This document shows positions 10,156 through 19,908 of a DNA stretch of 64,000 nt, piece after piece. The translations under genes and the position numbers were made by a program. A model generated the notes under the pieces. It had not been told where the DNA came from. It worked only from the letters and a program-made list of their open reading frames with translations, and searched no databases. Origin of the DNA: Leishmania mexicana MHOM/GT/2001/U1103 (taxonomy: Eukaryota; Euglenozoa; Kinetoplastea; Trypanosomatida; Trypanosomatidae); NCBI RefSeq assembly GCF_000234665.1, contig NC_018318.1, positions 62,001 to 126,000 on the forward strand. Reading direction: 5' to 3'. Each line of letters opens with the position of its first letter. Positions within the stretch are counted from its first letter, which is position 1.

Positions 10156-11161
10156 GAGATGTCGTCATCCAGCAGTGTTAAAGGAAGCGCTTCGAGGGAG
10201 GATGTCTGCCCCTCACAGCGCGCCCTCGCTGTCTCTAAGAGGCAGCACATCGACGTGTGGCGAGAGGAGGCGCCGTTGCACGCGGTGCTGAGGGAGCGGG
10301 CGGGAATCAAGGCAGGGACGAGGCCACCGACACCCACCCAACCCCCTCAGAGCACATGTACAGCGATCATTCTTTGCAGTGGCTTGTTTTCGTCTATCCT
10401 TTGAATGTAAGACACGTAATACAGCGCATCGACTTGTGTGTGTGCGCGTGTGCGGCCATCAACTCCGCCGCCTTCTCCTCTTCTGGACTTGCCCTGCCCG
10501 GCACTGCCCCTCGTTCGCTTCTGTTTTCGCATGTCTCTCCGCTGATCATCGTGTGCCGTAGCAGCAGCGGCAGTCTCCCACCCCGCCTCCTCTCTCGTGT
10601 GTGCGTGCGTGGGTAGCGAGGAGAGAAGAAGGAGAGCCGCCGCTGCTGCAGCGCACAGGGACTCATGTCACTGTTGCGCCTGAGAGAGAAGGCGGCGGCA
10701 GCGCGGCAGGGCGGGGCGGACTGCCCAGACCCAACACAACGTGGGCACGTGCGCGTTGCATGTACTTGAGAATTTTAGGCTCGCGTATGGACTGCGTCAC
10801 CTTTCGCTGTCGATGATGCGCGGCAGAGTTGGCAAGCGAATCAAAAGAGAGGGGGACAAAAAGACGTGCGTGCGTGTCCGCTTCAAATCTTGTGGTGCTG
10901 ATGTGTTCACGTTCGCTCAGCCCCCCCCCCTCTTCACCTCTTCCACCTCCATCCTTTCAGTTGGCGGCACGTTCCTGGTGGACGTCGCCCTCTACGCGCG
11001 CATTGGAGCCCGTCTCTCACTCCCTTCCCTCTCTTCTCCCTCCAACTTGTAAAGGACCCGCACCACCTCCACCACCACCAAGCCTCGCGCCCGCACCACC
11101 ACCCCCCCCTTGCGGCATCCTGCTGTTGCCACGTCTCGCACGTAGGCTGGCAAACCATCTG
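10156..11161. other. Spacer between VIT/vWA and exchanger genes
   Basis: No gene is supported. The right end is pyrimidine-rich and carries a C-run at 10921-10930 and CCA/CAC repeats in the predicted 5' leader (11060-11105). Confidence 0.55.
11053..11054 (+). promoter_or_regulatory. Predicted spliced-leader acceptor for the exchanger gene
   Basis: The tract cactcccttccctctcttctccctccaacttg precedes this AG. The first ATG downstream is 11162, which decides the start; the upstream part of the open frame would be outside the mRNA. Confidence 0.5.
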
Positions 11162-12646
11162 ATGCTCGGCGCTAGTGGTGCGTTCATGCAGGACTACGGC
11201 ACCAGCAGTAGAATCGGCAGCACAGTCACCTGGTCCATCTCCGGTGGCTCTATCTTCCGCGGCAGCAGCGCGGACTCCCCAGGGGTAACGAGCAACCCTG
11301 GTGTCAACGGCATCCAGGATGATGTGCATCGGACGGTGATACAGCAGCTGGCGCAGTCGTTCCGCTACGCTCCCTACGTCAAGGGTCTCTTTCTGCTGTG
11401 GGTTCCGCTGGTGCTGATACTGACTCTCGCCCCATCCACCGCCGATGCCTCTAGCTCCGCCGTGCCGCTGATGCCTGCGTCGAGGACGGCCGGGAACGCA
11501 CTGTTCTGGTGTGCACTTCTTCTGATTGTGCCCACTAATACGCTCCTTATCGAGTACATCAAGGACCTCGTGGCGCGCCACGACAGCCCGTCGCTTGGCA
11601 TCGCCGTCAACCTCGTCGGCGAGCACGCGGCGGAGCTCGCCTTCTCCTTCTTTGCCATGGCCCACTCGAAGCAATCTCTGTGCTGGGTGAAGCCGATGCT
11701 GCTCGGGTGCACCCTGCTGAACCTGCTCGGTGTCCTCGGCTCCTCCATCCTAGCCGCGCCCCTGGCGGACGGCACCTCCGTCGATCTCGGCATCTCCTCC
11801 TGGACCGCCTTCAGCGCCAGCGGGGTGGTCTTCTCAACGGTCGTCTTCCTCCTCCCCACGGTGTACGGCGTGACGGTGGTCGGGCCCAACGCCGTCGATC
11901 AGCTGCGTCGCCAGCACACACCCGCCAAGGAGGTGGAGGAGCAGCGGCTGCACAACATGCTGTTCATCTCTCGGAGTCTGGCGCTCTGCGTCTTGGCCGT
12001 CTACGCCCTCTACCTCTGGAAAGTGATGCAGGCGAACAGCAACTACTACCTCTCCTCCGACAGCCCCGAGGCACCGTCAGGCCTCGTCTACGCGCTTCAG
12101 TACCACGAACGGCTGCGCGGCACGCGGGAGGTCGACCTCGGCAGCCGCTACTCGCAACGTTTTGCGGTGACAGGGACACTCCTTTGTGTAACAACGTTGA
12201 CGGCGCTGTGCTTGGTGCTGGTCGCGACGCTGCCGGCGGCCAAGATGGCAACGTCGGTACCGCTTCCCTTCACACTGGTAATCCTCCTACCATGCGCCTT
12301 TGAAGCCGGTAGCGCGGCGGCGTCGGTTCTCTTGTCGCAAGCCGGCAGACCCGACATTGCCGCCATCATCGCCTTCACGTCCATCGTGCATCTGTACATG
12401 TTTATTCTGCCAGTACTGGTGCTGGCAGGGTGGTGGGTGCTGCAGGCCCCCCTGGAGCTGTCCTTTCACCCCTTCCTCGCCTGCTGCTGCTTCGTCTCAA
12501 CGCTGGTGGTGGCGCAGGTGGTGTCGTCCAACCGCGTGCGGTGGCTAGAGGGCGGGACGCTGCTGGCGCTCTACGCGCTCATCGTGTGTATCTGCCTGCT
12601 CGGACGCTGGCATCTGTGCATGCGTGCAGACGACTCCTACCACTAG
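11162..12646 (+). CDS. CAX/VCX1-like Ca2+ (cation)/H+ exchanger, divergent
   Basis: The protein has 494 residues and about eleven hydrophobic segments from residue ~75 to the end. It shows the inverted-repeat plan of the CaCA superfamily: a first alpha-repeat with GEHAAEL at about residues 153-159 followed by MLLGCTLLNLLGVLGSS, and a second with PCAFEAGS at about 377-384 followed by IAAIIAFTSIVHLYMFILPVLVLAGW. The layout matches vacuolar Ca2+/H+ exchangers, which use the proton gradient to fill acidic stores such as acidocalcisomes. The signature GNxxE is changed in both repeats: the first keeps Glu158 but has His for Asn, and the second has Glu381 and Ser where Asn and Glu are expected. Ion specificity or activity may therefore differ. 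A second in-frame Met lies eight codons downstream. Confidence 0.75.
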   Translation: MLGASGAFMQDYGTSSRIGSTVTWSISGGSIFRGSSADSPGVTSNPGVNGIQDDVHRTVIQQLAQSFRYAPYVKGLFLLWVPLVLILTLAPSTADASSSAVPLMPASRTAGNALFWCALLLIVPTNTLLIEYIKDLVARHDSPSLGIAVNLVGEHAAELAFSFFAMAHSKQSLCWVKPMLLGCTLLNLLGVLGSSILAAPLADGTSVDLGISSWTAFSASGVVFSTVVFLLPTVYGVTVVGPNAVDQLRRQHTPAKEVEEQRLHNMLFISRSLALCVLAVYALYLWKVMQANSNYYLSSDSPEAPSGLVYALQYHERLRGTREVDLGSRYSQRFAVTGTLLCVTTLTALCLVLVATLPAAKMATSVPLPFTLVILLPCAFEAGSAAASVLLSQAGRPDIAAIIAFTSIVHLYMFILPVLVLAGWWVLQAPLELSFHPFLACCCFVSTLVVAQVVSSNRVRWLEGGTLLALYALIVCICLLGRWHLCMRADDSYH

Positions 12647-13247
12647 CGTCCGTACGCGCGGCACACAGTGCCGCGAAGTCTCCCGTGAAGCCCTGTCAGG
12701 TGCAGTGCAGCATGTGGAACGAAGGGACGCCGCGCACGTGTGCTTGTGTATGTGTGTGTGTGTGTGTGTGTGCCGTGGCCGACGAGCACGCAGGTGAGAG
12801 TTGCCTTAGTGCGCAGATGTGTTTGAGCGTCCACGTCGAAGATGGAAGAGATGAGCAGCTCGAGCAGGTAGCACAACGCACCGCCATTCGCATGCCAGGG
12901 GCAGCGATGCGACGTTGAGCATACCCCGTGACGAAGAGAGAGGAGGGAAGGAGGGAGGGAGGGGGGAAGGGTTGGGTCAGCACGTGTCGAATGCGGCATA
13001 CCACAGCTGCTGCTCTGTGCACTAACAGCAGCACACGCACGCACACTAAAGCGCCTTCCACGCACCCCTCCCTCTCCCTCTCTCCTTCATGGTTTTCGCC
13101 TTTGATGAGGGCGCCCTACAGCTATCCTCTCGGCTTCTCGCCACCCATCACCTCCTGGCCCCTAACGCGCCTCTCTCTCTCTCGCTTGGGTGGGAAGAGT
13201 GAGCGAGTGAGCGACGCAACGCGAGACGCACTCGTTGCGTTCCCTCT

Positions 13248-13280
13248 CCACCACCACCACCACCACCACCACCACCACCA
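13248..13280. repeat. (CAC)11 trinucleotide microsatellite
   Basis: Eleven uninterrupted CAC/ACC units lie just upstream of the predicted splice acceptor of the zinc-knuckle gene. Confidence 0.9.
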
Positions 13281-13405
13281 ATCACCAATCATCATCCCAT
13301 CCTGAATCTCTAGCAGCGGGAAGGTAGCCCACACACAGGTGCTCACAGAGACGCGCACGCGCTCCTTCTTCGTCTTCCCCTCCTACATTGTTTGTGCTAC
13401 CTCCC

Positions 13406-13407
13406 AG
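13406..13407 (+). promoter_or_regulatory. Predicted spliced-leader acceptor for the zinc-knuckle gene
   Basis: The tract ctccttcttcgtcttcccc is followed within 25 nt by this AG. It lies inside the open frame, so codons upstream of it would not be in the mRNA; the first ATG after it is 13598. Confidence 0.5.
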
Positions 13408-13597
13408 TGACGCGACGGGAGGACGCGCTGTCGACGCGGCTGCATCTTGCGTCGCCGCTGCGCCTTCGCGTCAAGAAAAGCCGGGCCTGCTTCTCCGCCA
13501 CCTCAGCGAAGGGTTTGGTGGGCCCCACAACGTGCCTTTCACACCCCTCGACCCTCCTGGCCATCCCTCCCTCTCCACCCCAATCCACCAACCCGGC

Positions 13598-16498
13598 ATG
13601 TTGTCTAGCGGCTTAGACGAGCAGTTTCTGCACCGCTGCTGCGTGCAGCTGTCGGTGCCGCTAGTCGACCCCGCCGTGCTGAACACGGAGCAGGGCAACG
13701 CGATTTTCTTTGCAAAGCAGCACGCCGCGGCCCACCCTCTCGAGGTTGCCCGCGCTCTCGTTTGGCGCGTTGTCGACAGTGCAGATGACACGCTCGACCA
13801 GTCCGTGAACGAAGACCGCGCCGGGGCGTGGAGCGTGCTGACCGCTGTGATTGCGGAGTGCGGCGACGCGAGCAGCGAGGTGTTCCGCACGTCCCTTGGC
13901 GACCATCTGGCCTCTCTCCTGCCGTGCCTCGTCGGATATCGCTGGCACACGTCCGTGCGCAGCATTCAGGAAGACGGGCTCCACAGCAGCGCTGAGGTTG
14001 TTCTCAACTACGACAAGGTTGTCCCGGCGTCGCTGATCAACGGCTTCAGCCCTCGAAACGTCGACTCGTACGCGGTGACGACCATGAACCGCCGCTACCG
14101 CAGGTTCCTCACCGTGTGGAAGTCCGTGTGGCGCCCAGACGTGTACCAAACACTGAAGGACATGGTCAAGCGCGTCGAGGCGACCGGCAACTTCCTGCCT
14201 CCCATGGCGGAGGATGTGTTGGTCGTGCCGGACGGGTATCGGGAGAGTCTGTGGCGGCTGCGCCGCACAGCGCCGCGGCCGAGTATCACACTGGAGCTGC
14301 TGCGCAACTATGGGTGGCCAATGACGATGGTTCCGCGCGAGAACAACAACACGGTGCGGGCACCGAGCTACGTGCTGCCGAAGACAGAGGCAGAGCTGCG
14401 CCAACTGGACCCGGCAATGCACCGGACGGTGTTTGAGTGGCTCAAGACGATGCACCAGAAGCGCGGCGGGTGTGCTGGATGCGATTCCTGGGACCACATG
14501 GATACCCGCTGCCCGTGCGAAGGCCCCTTCTGGCGCTCCCCGAGCGATGAGAACGCCATGAAGACCCATCGCGCGCTGGTCGCCACCGTCACCGGCGGCG
14601 CGGCGCTGCCGGTCTTGACCTACGTGCAGTCCGCCCGCATCCTCTACGCGTCAAATATTCGGCTGCCGCTGCGCGTGCCGGAGGCCCTGGACACAATCAC
14701 AAAGCTCATCCGCGACGAGAAGCCCTACGAGGAGTTGCTCGCCGCCTTCGACACGGTGCGTGGTGCCGTGACAGGCCCACGCGAGCGGCACGCCTTGTGG
14801 CGGCACGCCTCCTACCACCTGCTACCCTCCAAGACGGTGTTTGCGAAACCGCACGATGAGGCACTCAGCCCGTGCATGAACAAAATCCGCAACCTCTTCC
14901 GGAGCTCACGCCGTTTCCAGGAGTGGGAGCAGCTGATGGACGCGGTAGACGTGCTTGATGTGTGCTTCCGCCGCCGCGATGTGTCCAGTCGCGTTCGCCG
15001 TAACCTCGAAGAGGTGCAGGCGACGGCCTCATTTTTCTTCTGTCTGGTGGACGGCTCCCTCGCGGCGAGCTTCAACCCTGCCACGTACGCGCGAGTGCCA
15101 GAGGAGGTGGAGGCGCTGGCCCCCCTAAAGGACAACCTGTGCCGTGTGTGCCTCGAGCCGTTCCACACGGCGGTGACCTGCCCCCTTGTTCACGAAGACG
15201 AAGAGGCCGAGCACCGCCGCCACAGCACCGGCACCAGCGCGACGAGGCCTGTGATCGAGGAGTGGGACCTGCAGGTGGCGCGCCGCGTCCTAGAGGACAA
15301 CGAGTGCCTGTTCATGAAGTACCCGGCGGAGGCGTACCGACTCGCGGCCGCAATGGAGCGCATCGACGTGGACGACCGCCCTGCAAAGGACTTCCGCAAA
15401 GCTGAGCTGCAACTGGCGGTGAAGCTCATACATGAGCGGCGCGTCGCTGTGTGCCCTCAATGCAACGTGACCGGGCACAGCCTGCGCAACTGCGAGCGCC
15501 GCGCGTACCGCGCGCTGAGTCGAGAGTCGTTGCGGCCGATCGACGTGCGGCTTGACCCCCACAAGCTCCGTCAGTCTGTACGGCGCTACGCGTCAGAGGA
15601 CGCCATGCACAGCGAGCTCCTGGATGCCATGGACCTCTACGGGCGCGGTGCACAACTGCTGCCCACCGCCTTCATGAAAGCCATCCGCGAGATGGACGAC
15701 GCCCGCATTCCGCTCGCTGCGGCCCGCTACGCGACGGACACGGTGCAGAGCTTTCTGCTCTTCAGCAACTCCACCGACCTCCTGCAGCACCTTCGCCAGT
15801 TTCGAGCCGCCCGCTTCCCTGAGGTGTGCATCTTCTGCGACTCGTACCACCACCGCAGCGAGGACTGCACCCGATGCCACGAGGACGAGCGCGGGTACCT
15901 GCAAGAGCTGCGTCGAACCGGCCTCACTCTCTGGACGTATCTGCTGCACCGCGACGCCTATGACCAGCTGCTGCCGACGGATTACGCACGCGGCAAGGAG
16001 AGCGTGTTGGCACTCGTGGAGCAGTTCGAGTCTGACTACCGCCCTGGCGGCGTTGGCCGCGCGCGCTTCTTCAAGGATAACGATCTGCCCGACATGACGC
16101 CGGGTGCCATGATGGCGAACACGTACGCGTCCATCACCGAAACTCCGACACCGAAGCAGACCCGCGCGGCAGCGGCGGAGACGTCGACTGCGGCAACAGA
16201 GGCCGCCACAGCCGAGGCGGTTGGGGCCGCCGGCGGCGAAGCAGCACTGAGCGGGGGCGAGGAAGACGCCCTCGGCCACGTCAGCGACAATGGCGACGAG
16301 AAGCACCAAAGTGCACTGTCAAACTACGCGCTGTCGGAGGAGGAGCATCCGCGAAAAAAGCGGCCCCGCAGCGATGGTGACGGCGAGCAGGCGGACGCGG
16401 ACGCGGACGCGCAAGCGGGAGAGGAAGCCCGTGTGCAGCAGGATACGGCGGAGGAGCCGCCCACAGCACGTGGGCACGTGGAACAAGAAGCGCAGTAA
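13598..16498 (+). CDS. Protein with four CCHC zinc knuckles
   Basis: The 966-residue protein has four perfect C-x2-C-x4-H-x4-C zinc knuckles, spread rather than clustered, at residues 292-305, 515-528, 619-632 and 744-757; the last is followed by another CxxC-type pair (CTRCHED). Between them lie helical segments rich in Arg, Leu and Glu. The last ~120 residues are Ala/Thr/Glu-rich and acidic, with a basic patch (RKKRPR) that could act as a nuclear signal. CCHC knuckles of this form usually bind single-stranded RNA or DNA, so a role in RNA processing or in a ribonucleoprotein is inferred. No RT, protease or integrase motif was seen, so it is not a retroelement Gag-Pol. The product name is unknown to me. 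The start is the first ATG after the predicted splice site. Confidence 0.85.
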   Translation: MLSSGLDEQFLHRCCVQLSVPLVDPAVLNTEQGNAIFFAKQHAAAHPLEVARALVWRVVDSADDTLDQSVNEDRAGAWSVLTAVIAECGDASSEVFRTSLGDHLASLLPCLVGYRWHTSVRSIQEDGLHSSAEVVLNYDKVVPASLINGFSPRNVDSYAVTTMNRRYRRFLTVWKSVWRPDVYQTLKDMVKRVEATGNFLPPMAEDVLVVPDGYRESLWRLRRTAPRPSITLELLRNYGWPMTMVPRENNNTVRAPSYVLPKTEAELRQLDPAMHRTVFEWLKTMHQKRGGCAGCDSWDHMDTRCPCEGPFWRSPSDENAMKTHRALVATVTGGAALPVLTYVQSARILYASNIRLPLRVPEALDTITKLIRDEKPYEELLAAFDTVRGAVTGPRERHALWRHASYHLLPSKTVFAKPHDEALSPCMNKIRNLFRSSRRFQEWEQLMDAVDVLDVCFRRRDVSSRVRRNLEEVQATASFFFCLVDGSLAASFNPATYARVPEEVEALAPLKDNLCRVCLEPFHTAVTCPLVHEDEEAEHRRHSTGTSATRPVIEEWDLQVARRVLEDNECLFMKYPAEAYRLAAAMERIDVDDRPAKDFRKAELQLAVKLIHERRVAVCPQCNVTGHSLRNCERRAYRALSRESLRPIDVRLDPHKLRQSVRRYASEDAMHSELLDAMDLYGRGAQLLPTAFMKAIREMDDARIPLAAARYATDTVQSFLLFSNSTDLLQHLRQFRAARFPEVCIFCDSYHHRSEDCTRCHEDERGYLQELRRTGLTLWTYLLHRDAYDQLLPTDYARGKESVLALVEQFESDYRPGGVGRARFFKDNDLPDMTPGAMMANTYASITETPTPKQTRAAAAETSTAATEAATAEAVGAAGGEAALSGGEEDALGHVSDNGDEKHQSALSNYALSEEEHPRKKRPRSDGDGEQADADADAQAGEEARVQQDTAEEPPTARGHVEQEAQ

Positions 16499-17536
16499 AG
16501 TGGCACCACAAAGGTGCTGTTAAAGATGGCACGCGGAATATGGAGGCTACGATGATGACGGCGATGCTGCTGCTGTTGCGAATCGGTGGGGGTGTCTCCG
16601 TGTGTTGGTGTGTGTGTGTATGTGTGTGTGTGTGCTTGTGTGTCTGCCGAAGCAAGAGAAGGACGAGAGTATGTCTGTATGCAAGATGTGGTGGCTGTTG
16701 GCGTGTCCGCGGGTGCGTATCATGGCGCACAATGTGCAGGCGTGTGCGCGCGTTGCTCGGCTCTCTGTGTCTTTATCCTCCTCTGTGTGTTTTTTTGGGG
16801 GGACGACAACACAAAGACGGGCGAAAGTAAGTCGGCGCGCATCAGCGCGTGTGCGCGTGCCTCTCTTCGAAACCTGTAAGCACAAAAAACAAGCGAAGCG
16901 TGTGGAGTATCCGCTGCGATGTGGCGTAGTCGTCGAGTTGCACGCGTTTGATCAGCACAATGTCGGCAGCGCGGCAGTGGAGAGAGAGAGCGACTCAGCG
17001 TGGCACCCCCAACAGCCGCAGTGAGCCACCGGCCTCTTCATGCGTGTATGTGTGTGGGGGGGGGGGATAGAGGGCGGGCGGCGCCATCTCTGCGCGTGCG
17101 TCGGCGCGGTAGCTTTACCCACCGCGCCCGAATGGAGTGATGCATGGCTGTAGGCGGACTAATCAGAGTTCGCGTTGTGTCACTTGCTCATCGTACGCGC
17201 CTTGCCGTCTGGACGGCAATGATGTGACAGGGAGGGAAGGCGGGGACGCGCTGTGGCACTCTCCTCTTTCGCACATCCTTCCCCACCACCTCACAGACTA
17301 CGCGATGCACGCATACATGAGCATGTATATCGAAATGCGTGCAAAAGGTCGTCACTTTTCCGCCTGTGTATGTGTGCATCCTCCCGGGAGCTGCACGCGC
17401 GTGTGCACACACACACACGCACACACAAGTGGCTGCATAGAGTTGGACTCCTCCCCTCCCCCCTCTCCCCTGCTTAAAGCGAAGTCTTCGTGGTCGTGCC
17501 GCCCTGCTCGCAGGTACACACACACACGTACACACA
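16499..17536. other. Spacer between zinc-knuckle and SDR genes
   Basis: No gene is supported. GT-rich repeats at about 16605-16650, a G-run at 17055-17066 and CA repeats around 17407-17427 and 17517-17536 fill parts of it. Confidence 0.55.
17478..17479 (+). promoter_or_regulatory. Predicted spliced-leader acceptor for the SDR gene
   Basis: A strong C/T tract (ctcccctcccccctctcccc) precedes this AG, 58 nt before the ATG at 17537. An alternative AG is at 17512-17513. Confidence 0.45.
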
Positions 17537-18568
17537 ATGCACAAGAAACTTCTTCTGTTTGGTGGCACCGGCTTCGTGGGCTCGTTGGTGGCACAAAAGG
17601 CGCTGAGTCGTGGCTACCGCGTTGTTATCGCGACCCGAGGCGGGGCACCGCCACTTGGCTCGCCAATGGACACGCTGTTCAAGCGAGTGCGCATGATTGG
17701 TGGGCCAGCTGCCGCGCGGGAATCCATGAGTGGAACCTCAATGATGGCTCAGTCGTCTGTAGCATCGTCACCTGCGAGCAGCAGTAGCGGCAGCACTCAC
17801 CAGCGCCCGTCAGCGGATCAGCTGGCCAAGATGGTGCACCAGATGGACGAGGAGAACGCGCTGGAGTTTGTCAGCATCGACGCCACAAGCAGGGACCAAG
17901 TGTTTCACTTTCTGCATGACCACCCAGACGCCACAGCGGTTGTCAACGCCGTCGGCCTCCTCACGCGCAACTACGAGGACGCGCGGCAGGTTAATGGAGA
18001 TGTCATGACGAACATTGCGGCCGGCGTCTTTCACCCGAAGCTGGCGCAGGCGGTGCAGAAGGTAGTGTACGTGTCGGCGGAGCCGTACAACCTCTACTCC
18101 CGGCGCATCCTCGGAAGCAAGCATCTCTTGAAGGGGTACTTCCACGGTAAGCGCATCGGCGAGAAGGCTGTTCTGGAGAACCTTGGCAACAAAGGAGTGG
18201 TGCTGCGGCCCAGCTTCATCTACGGCACGCGCCACGTCCTCGTCACCTCCGCCGTGAACCCCGACGCCGTAAGCACGCTCTCCCTACCGCTGGGCTGGAT
18301 CGGCCTGCCACTGGACAAGCTACTGACGGCCATCGGTGGCGGCAAGGTGCTAATGCCGCCGGTGAGCGTGGACGTGGTGGCCGAGGCAGCCGTGCGCGCG
18401 TGTGCGTGGGCGAATCATCCTGGAAATGATATACACGGTATCTGTGATGTGTACCGCATGCATCACATCTGCACCGCTGTCGACCCGTCGCTGCACGAGG
18501 ACCGCAAGGACCGCATGACAGCAGCCGCTGCGTCGGAGAAGAAGATCAAGCCCAAGAACGACACGTAG
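17537..18568 (+). CDS. NAD(P)-binding atypical SDR, NDUFA9/Coq11-like
   Basis: The 343-residue protein starts directly with a Rossmann strand and glycine motif GGTGFVG at residues 9-15, typical of atypical short-chain dehydrogenases. A Ser/Met-rich insert at about 45-100 is probably a loop. Later landmarks are the strand VVNAVGLLTRNY, the KVVYVSAEP strand, a Tyr201-x3-Lys205 pair in YFHGKR, and VLRPSFIYGTR, closely resembling the NDUFA9 / yeast Coq11 branch (the YxxGKRxxE and LRPxFIYG patterns). Members are the nucleotide-binding accessory subunit of mitochondrial complex I or a partner in ubiquinone synthesis, and often bind cofactor without classical catalysis. There is no strong N-terminal presequence, although the first residues are basic. 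Which of the two roles applies cannot be told by eye. Confidence 0.82.
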   Translation: MHKKLLLFGGTGFVGSLVAQKALSRGYRVVIATRGGAPPLGSPMDTLFKRVRMIGGPAAARESMSGTSMMAQSSVASSPASSSSGSTHQRPSADQLAKMVHQMDEENALEFVSIDATSRDQVFHFLHDHPDATAVVNAVGLLTRNYEDARQVNGDVMTNIAAGVFHPKLAQAVQKVVYVSAEPYNLYSRRILGSKHLLKGYFHGKRIGEKAVLENLGNKGVVLRPSFIYGTRHVLVTSAVNPDAVSTLSLPLGWIGLPLDKLLTAIGGGKVLMPPVSVDVVAEAAVRACAWANHPGNDIHGICDVYRMHHICTAVDPSLHEDRKDRMTAAAASEKKIKPKNDT

Positions 18569-18981
18569 GAGGAGGCGGTTGACAAGAGAGGGACAGGAAA
18601 GCGTGTGTCTGTGTGCGGATGTCGGTGCTCACAAGAAACAGAAGAACGAGAATAAGCCGTGCGAGAGCGAGGGTACGCACACCTCCTCCTTCGCATCGCG
18701 CCGGAAGCGCAGGAGAGCCGGTGCATTCACGGCAGAGGCTCCGCATGGTTTCTCCTCTCACGCGCGCGTGCAAGTGCGCAGGCGTGTACTCGGCACATCA
18801 ACGTGCACAGTAGCCACAACAGCAATCGTGCAAGTTTCTCTTCCACATCCTTCCCTCTTGCCTTGTGGGAGCCGCGTGAAAGAAATCGCGTGCGCGCACA
18901 TCCACCGCGTCATCCTCCAGAGCCGCGACAGTCTCCATTCATTCGCTCAGTGTCGCTGGCAGCGTTGTCGTAGGTGTCATC
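18569..18981. other. Short spacer between SDR and mitochondrial-like hypothetical gene
   Basis: No gene was seen; this is presumed 3' UTR plus a short leader. The pyrimidine tract near 18838-18862 precedes an AG at 18870-18871, a plausible splice acceptor 111 nt before the next ATG. Confidence 0.5.
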
Positions 18982-19908
18982 ATGCGGCTCGCACCACCAT
19001 TCAGCAGGGTTGTGCGGCCGTTGCAGGAAACCCATGGCCTCTCTCTCCCCCTTCGGCGACGCGCATCCGCCGCCTCCGTAGCTACGACGTCGCCTTCGGC
19101 CTTCTGCACAGCGCGTCGGTGCCTCTCTCAGCAAGCAGGCCACTGGCTGAACAAACTGCGCTACGGCGCTGATGATGCGCCGACGATGGGGTCGTGGGAC
19201 AGCGCCTACGAGGACGACGCCATGGACACACGCAAGCTCTATTGCAAAGCCCTCGTGCACGCCTCCGGGGGGAGCCGCCTGGCGCGCGACTGGATCGCGG
19301 GATGCGCTGCTCTCACCAGCCCCGATCCATCCCTTATCTACACAGCACTGCAGCACGCCGCGACGGAGGCGGATGTGGAGGAGCTGCGAGAGCACATTCT
19401 TGGGCGTCTGCTCGCGCAGGAAAACCCCAGGCGAGGCGGCCGCAGTGGCGGCTCGCGTGACAACCAAGTGCGGACGAACTTTAGCATGTATGAAGAAAGC
19501 GAGAAGGAGGTGGTGGTACCCGGCACAGGCAACATTGCGGCCGAGCGAGCCGTAGCACCGAACTGCGCGGGGCACTCCAGCATCCATGAGCGCGATGGCG
19601 AGGATGGCGCAAGTGAGGCCGCTTCACCGCCGATCACCTCAGAGGATATTCGCGATGCCGAGTACTACCTCCTCCAGCGCTCGCGAGAGGTTCGCTGCTT
19701 CATGTACGACGCCATGACCGCTAGCCTCTTCCATAGTAATAGCGACCTGCGCACGGTCGAGGCGGCACGGCGACACACCTTCGGGATCGGCTTGACCAAA
19801 TTCGGTCTTTCCTTCGATGAGCTGACGTCGCTCTGGCGCCTGGTGGAGGCGGAGTTGCTGCTGAAAAAGGAGAAGATCAAAGTGCTTGGACAGCCGTGGG
19901 GCGAGTAG
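18982..19908 (+). CDS. Hypothetical protein with probable mitochondrial presequence
   Basis: The 308-residue protein begins with an Arg/Ser/Ala/Leu-rich, acid-free stretch of about 55 residues (MRLAPPFSRVVRPLQ and on), typical of a mitochondrial targeting sequence. The body is mixed helical with a low-complexity, Gly/Arg/Ser- and Glu-rich middle (about 145-215) and a more ordered C-terminal part containing EAARRHTFGIGLTKFG, followed by a helix rich in Leu, Glu and Lys. No known domain or catalytic motif is recognised. The ATG is the first after the predicted splice site, and the frame stays open to TAG at 19906. It may be a kinetoplastid-specific mitochondrial (ribosomal or respiratory) subunit, but that is inference from the presequence and size only. 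Confidence 0.72.
   Translation: MRLAPPFSRVVRPLQETHGLSLPLRRRASAASVATTSPSAFCTARRCLSQQAGHWLNKLRYGADDAPTMGSWDSAYEDDAMDTRKLYCKALVHASGGSRLARDWIAGCAALTSPDPSLIYTALQHAATEADVEELREHILGRLLAQENPRRGGRSGGSRDNQVRTNFSMYEESEKEVVVPGTGNIAAERAVAPNCAGHSSIHERDGEDGASEAASPPITSEDIRDAEYYLLQRSREVRCFMYDAMTASLFHSNSDLRTVEAARRHTFGIGLTKFGLSFDELTSLWRLVEAELLLKKEKIKVLGQPWGE

Larger units (their letters stand above)
12647..13597. other. Spacer between exchanger and zinc-knuckle genes
   Basis: No gene was found. It contains a GT repeat at about 12743-12771, CT-rich stretches at 13060-13180, and the CAC trinucleotide tract listed separately. Confidence 0.55.

Noticed and set aside
13388..13597. N-terminal extension of the zinc-knuckle protein from a TTG codon
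   Set aside because: There is no ATG in this part and the predicted splice acceptor at 13406-13407 lies within it.
13598..16498. Retroelement Gag identity for the zinc-knuckle protein
   Set aside because: Knuckles are widely spaced and no protease, reverse transcriptase or integrase ORF adjoins; composition and flanks are those of an ordinary gene.
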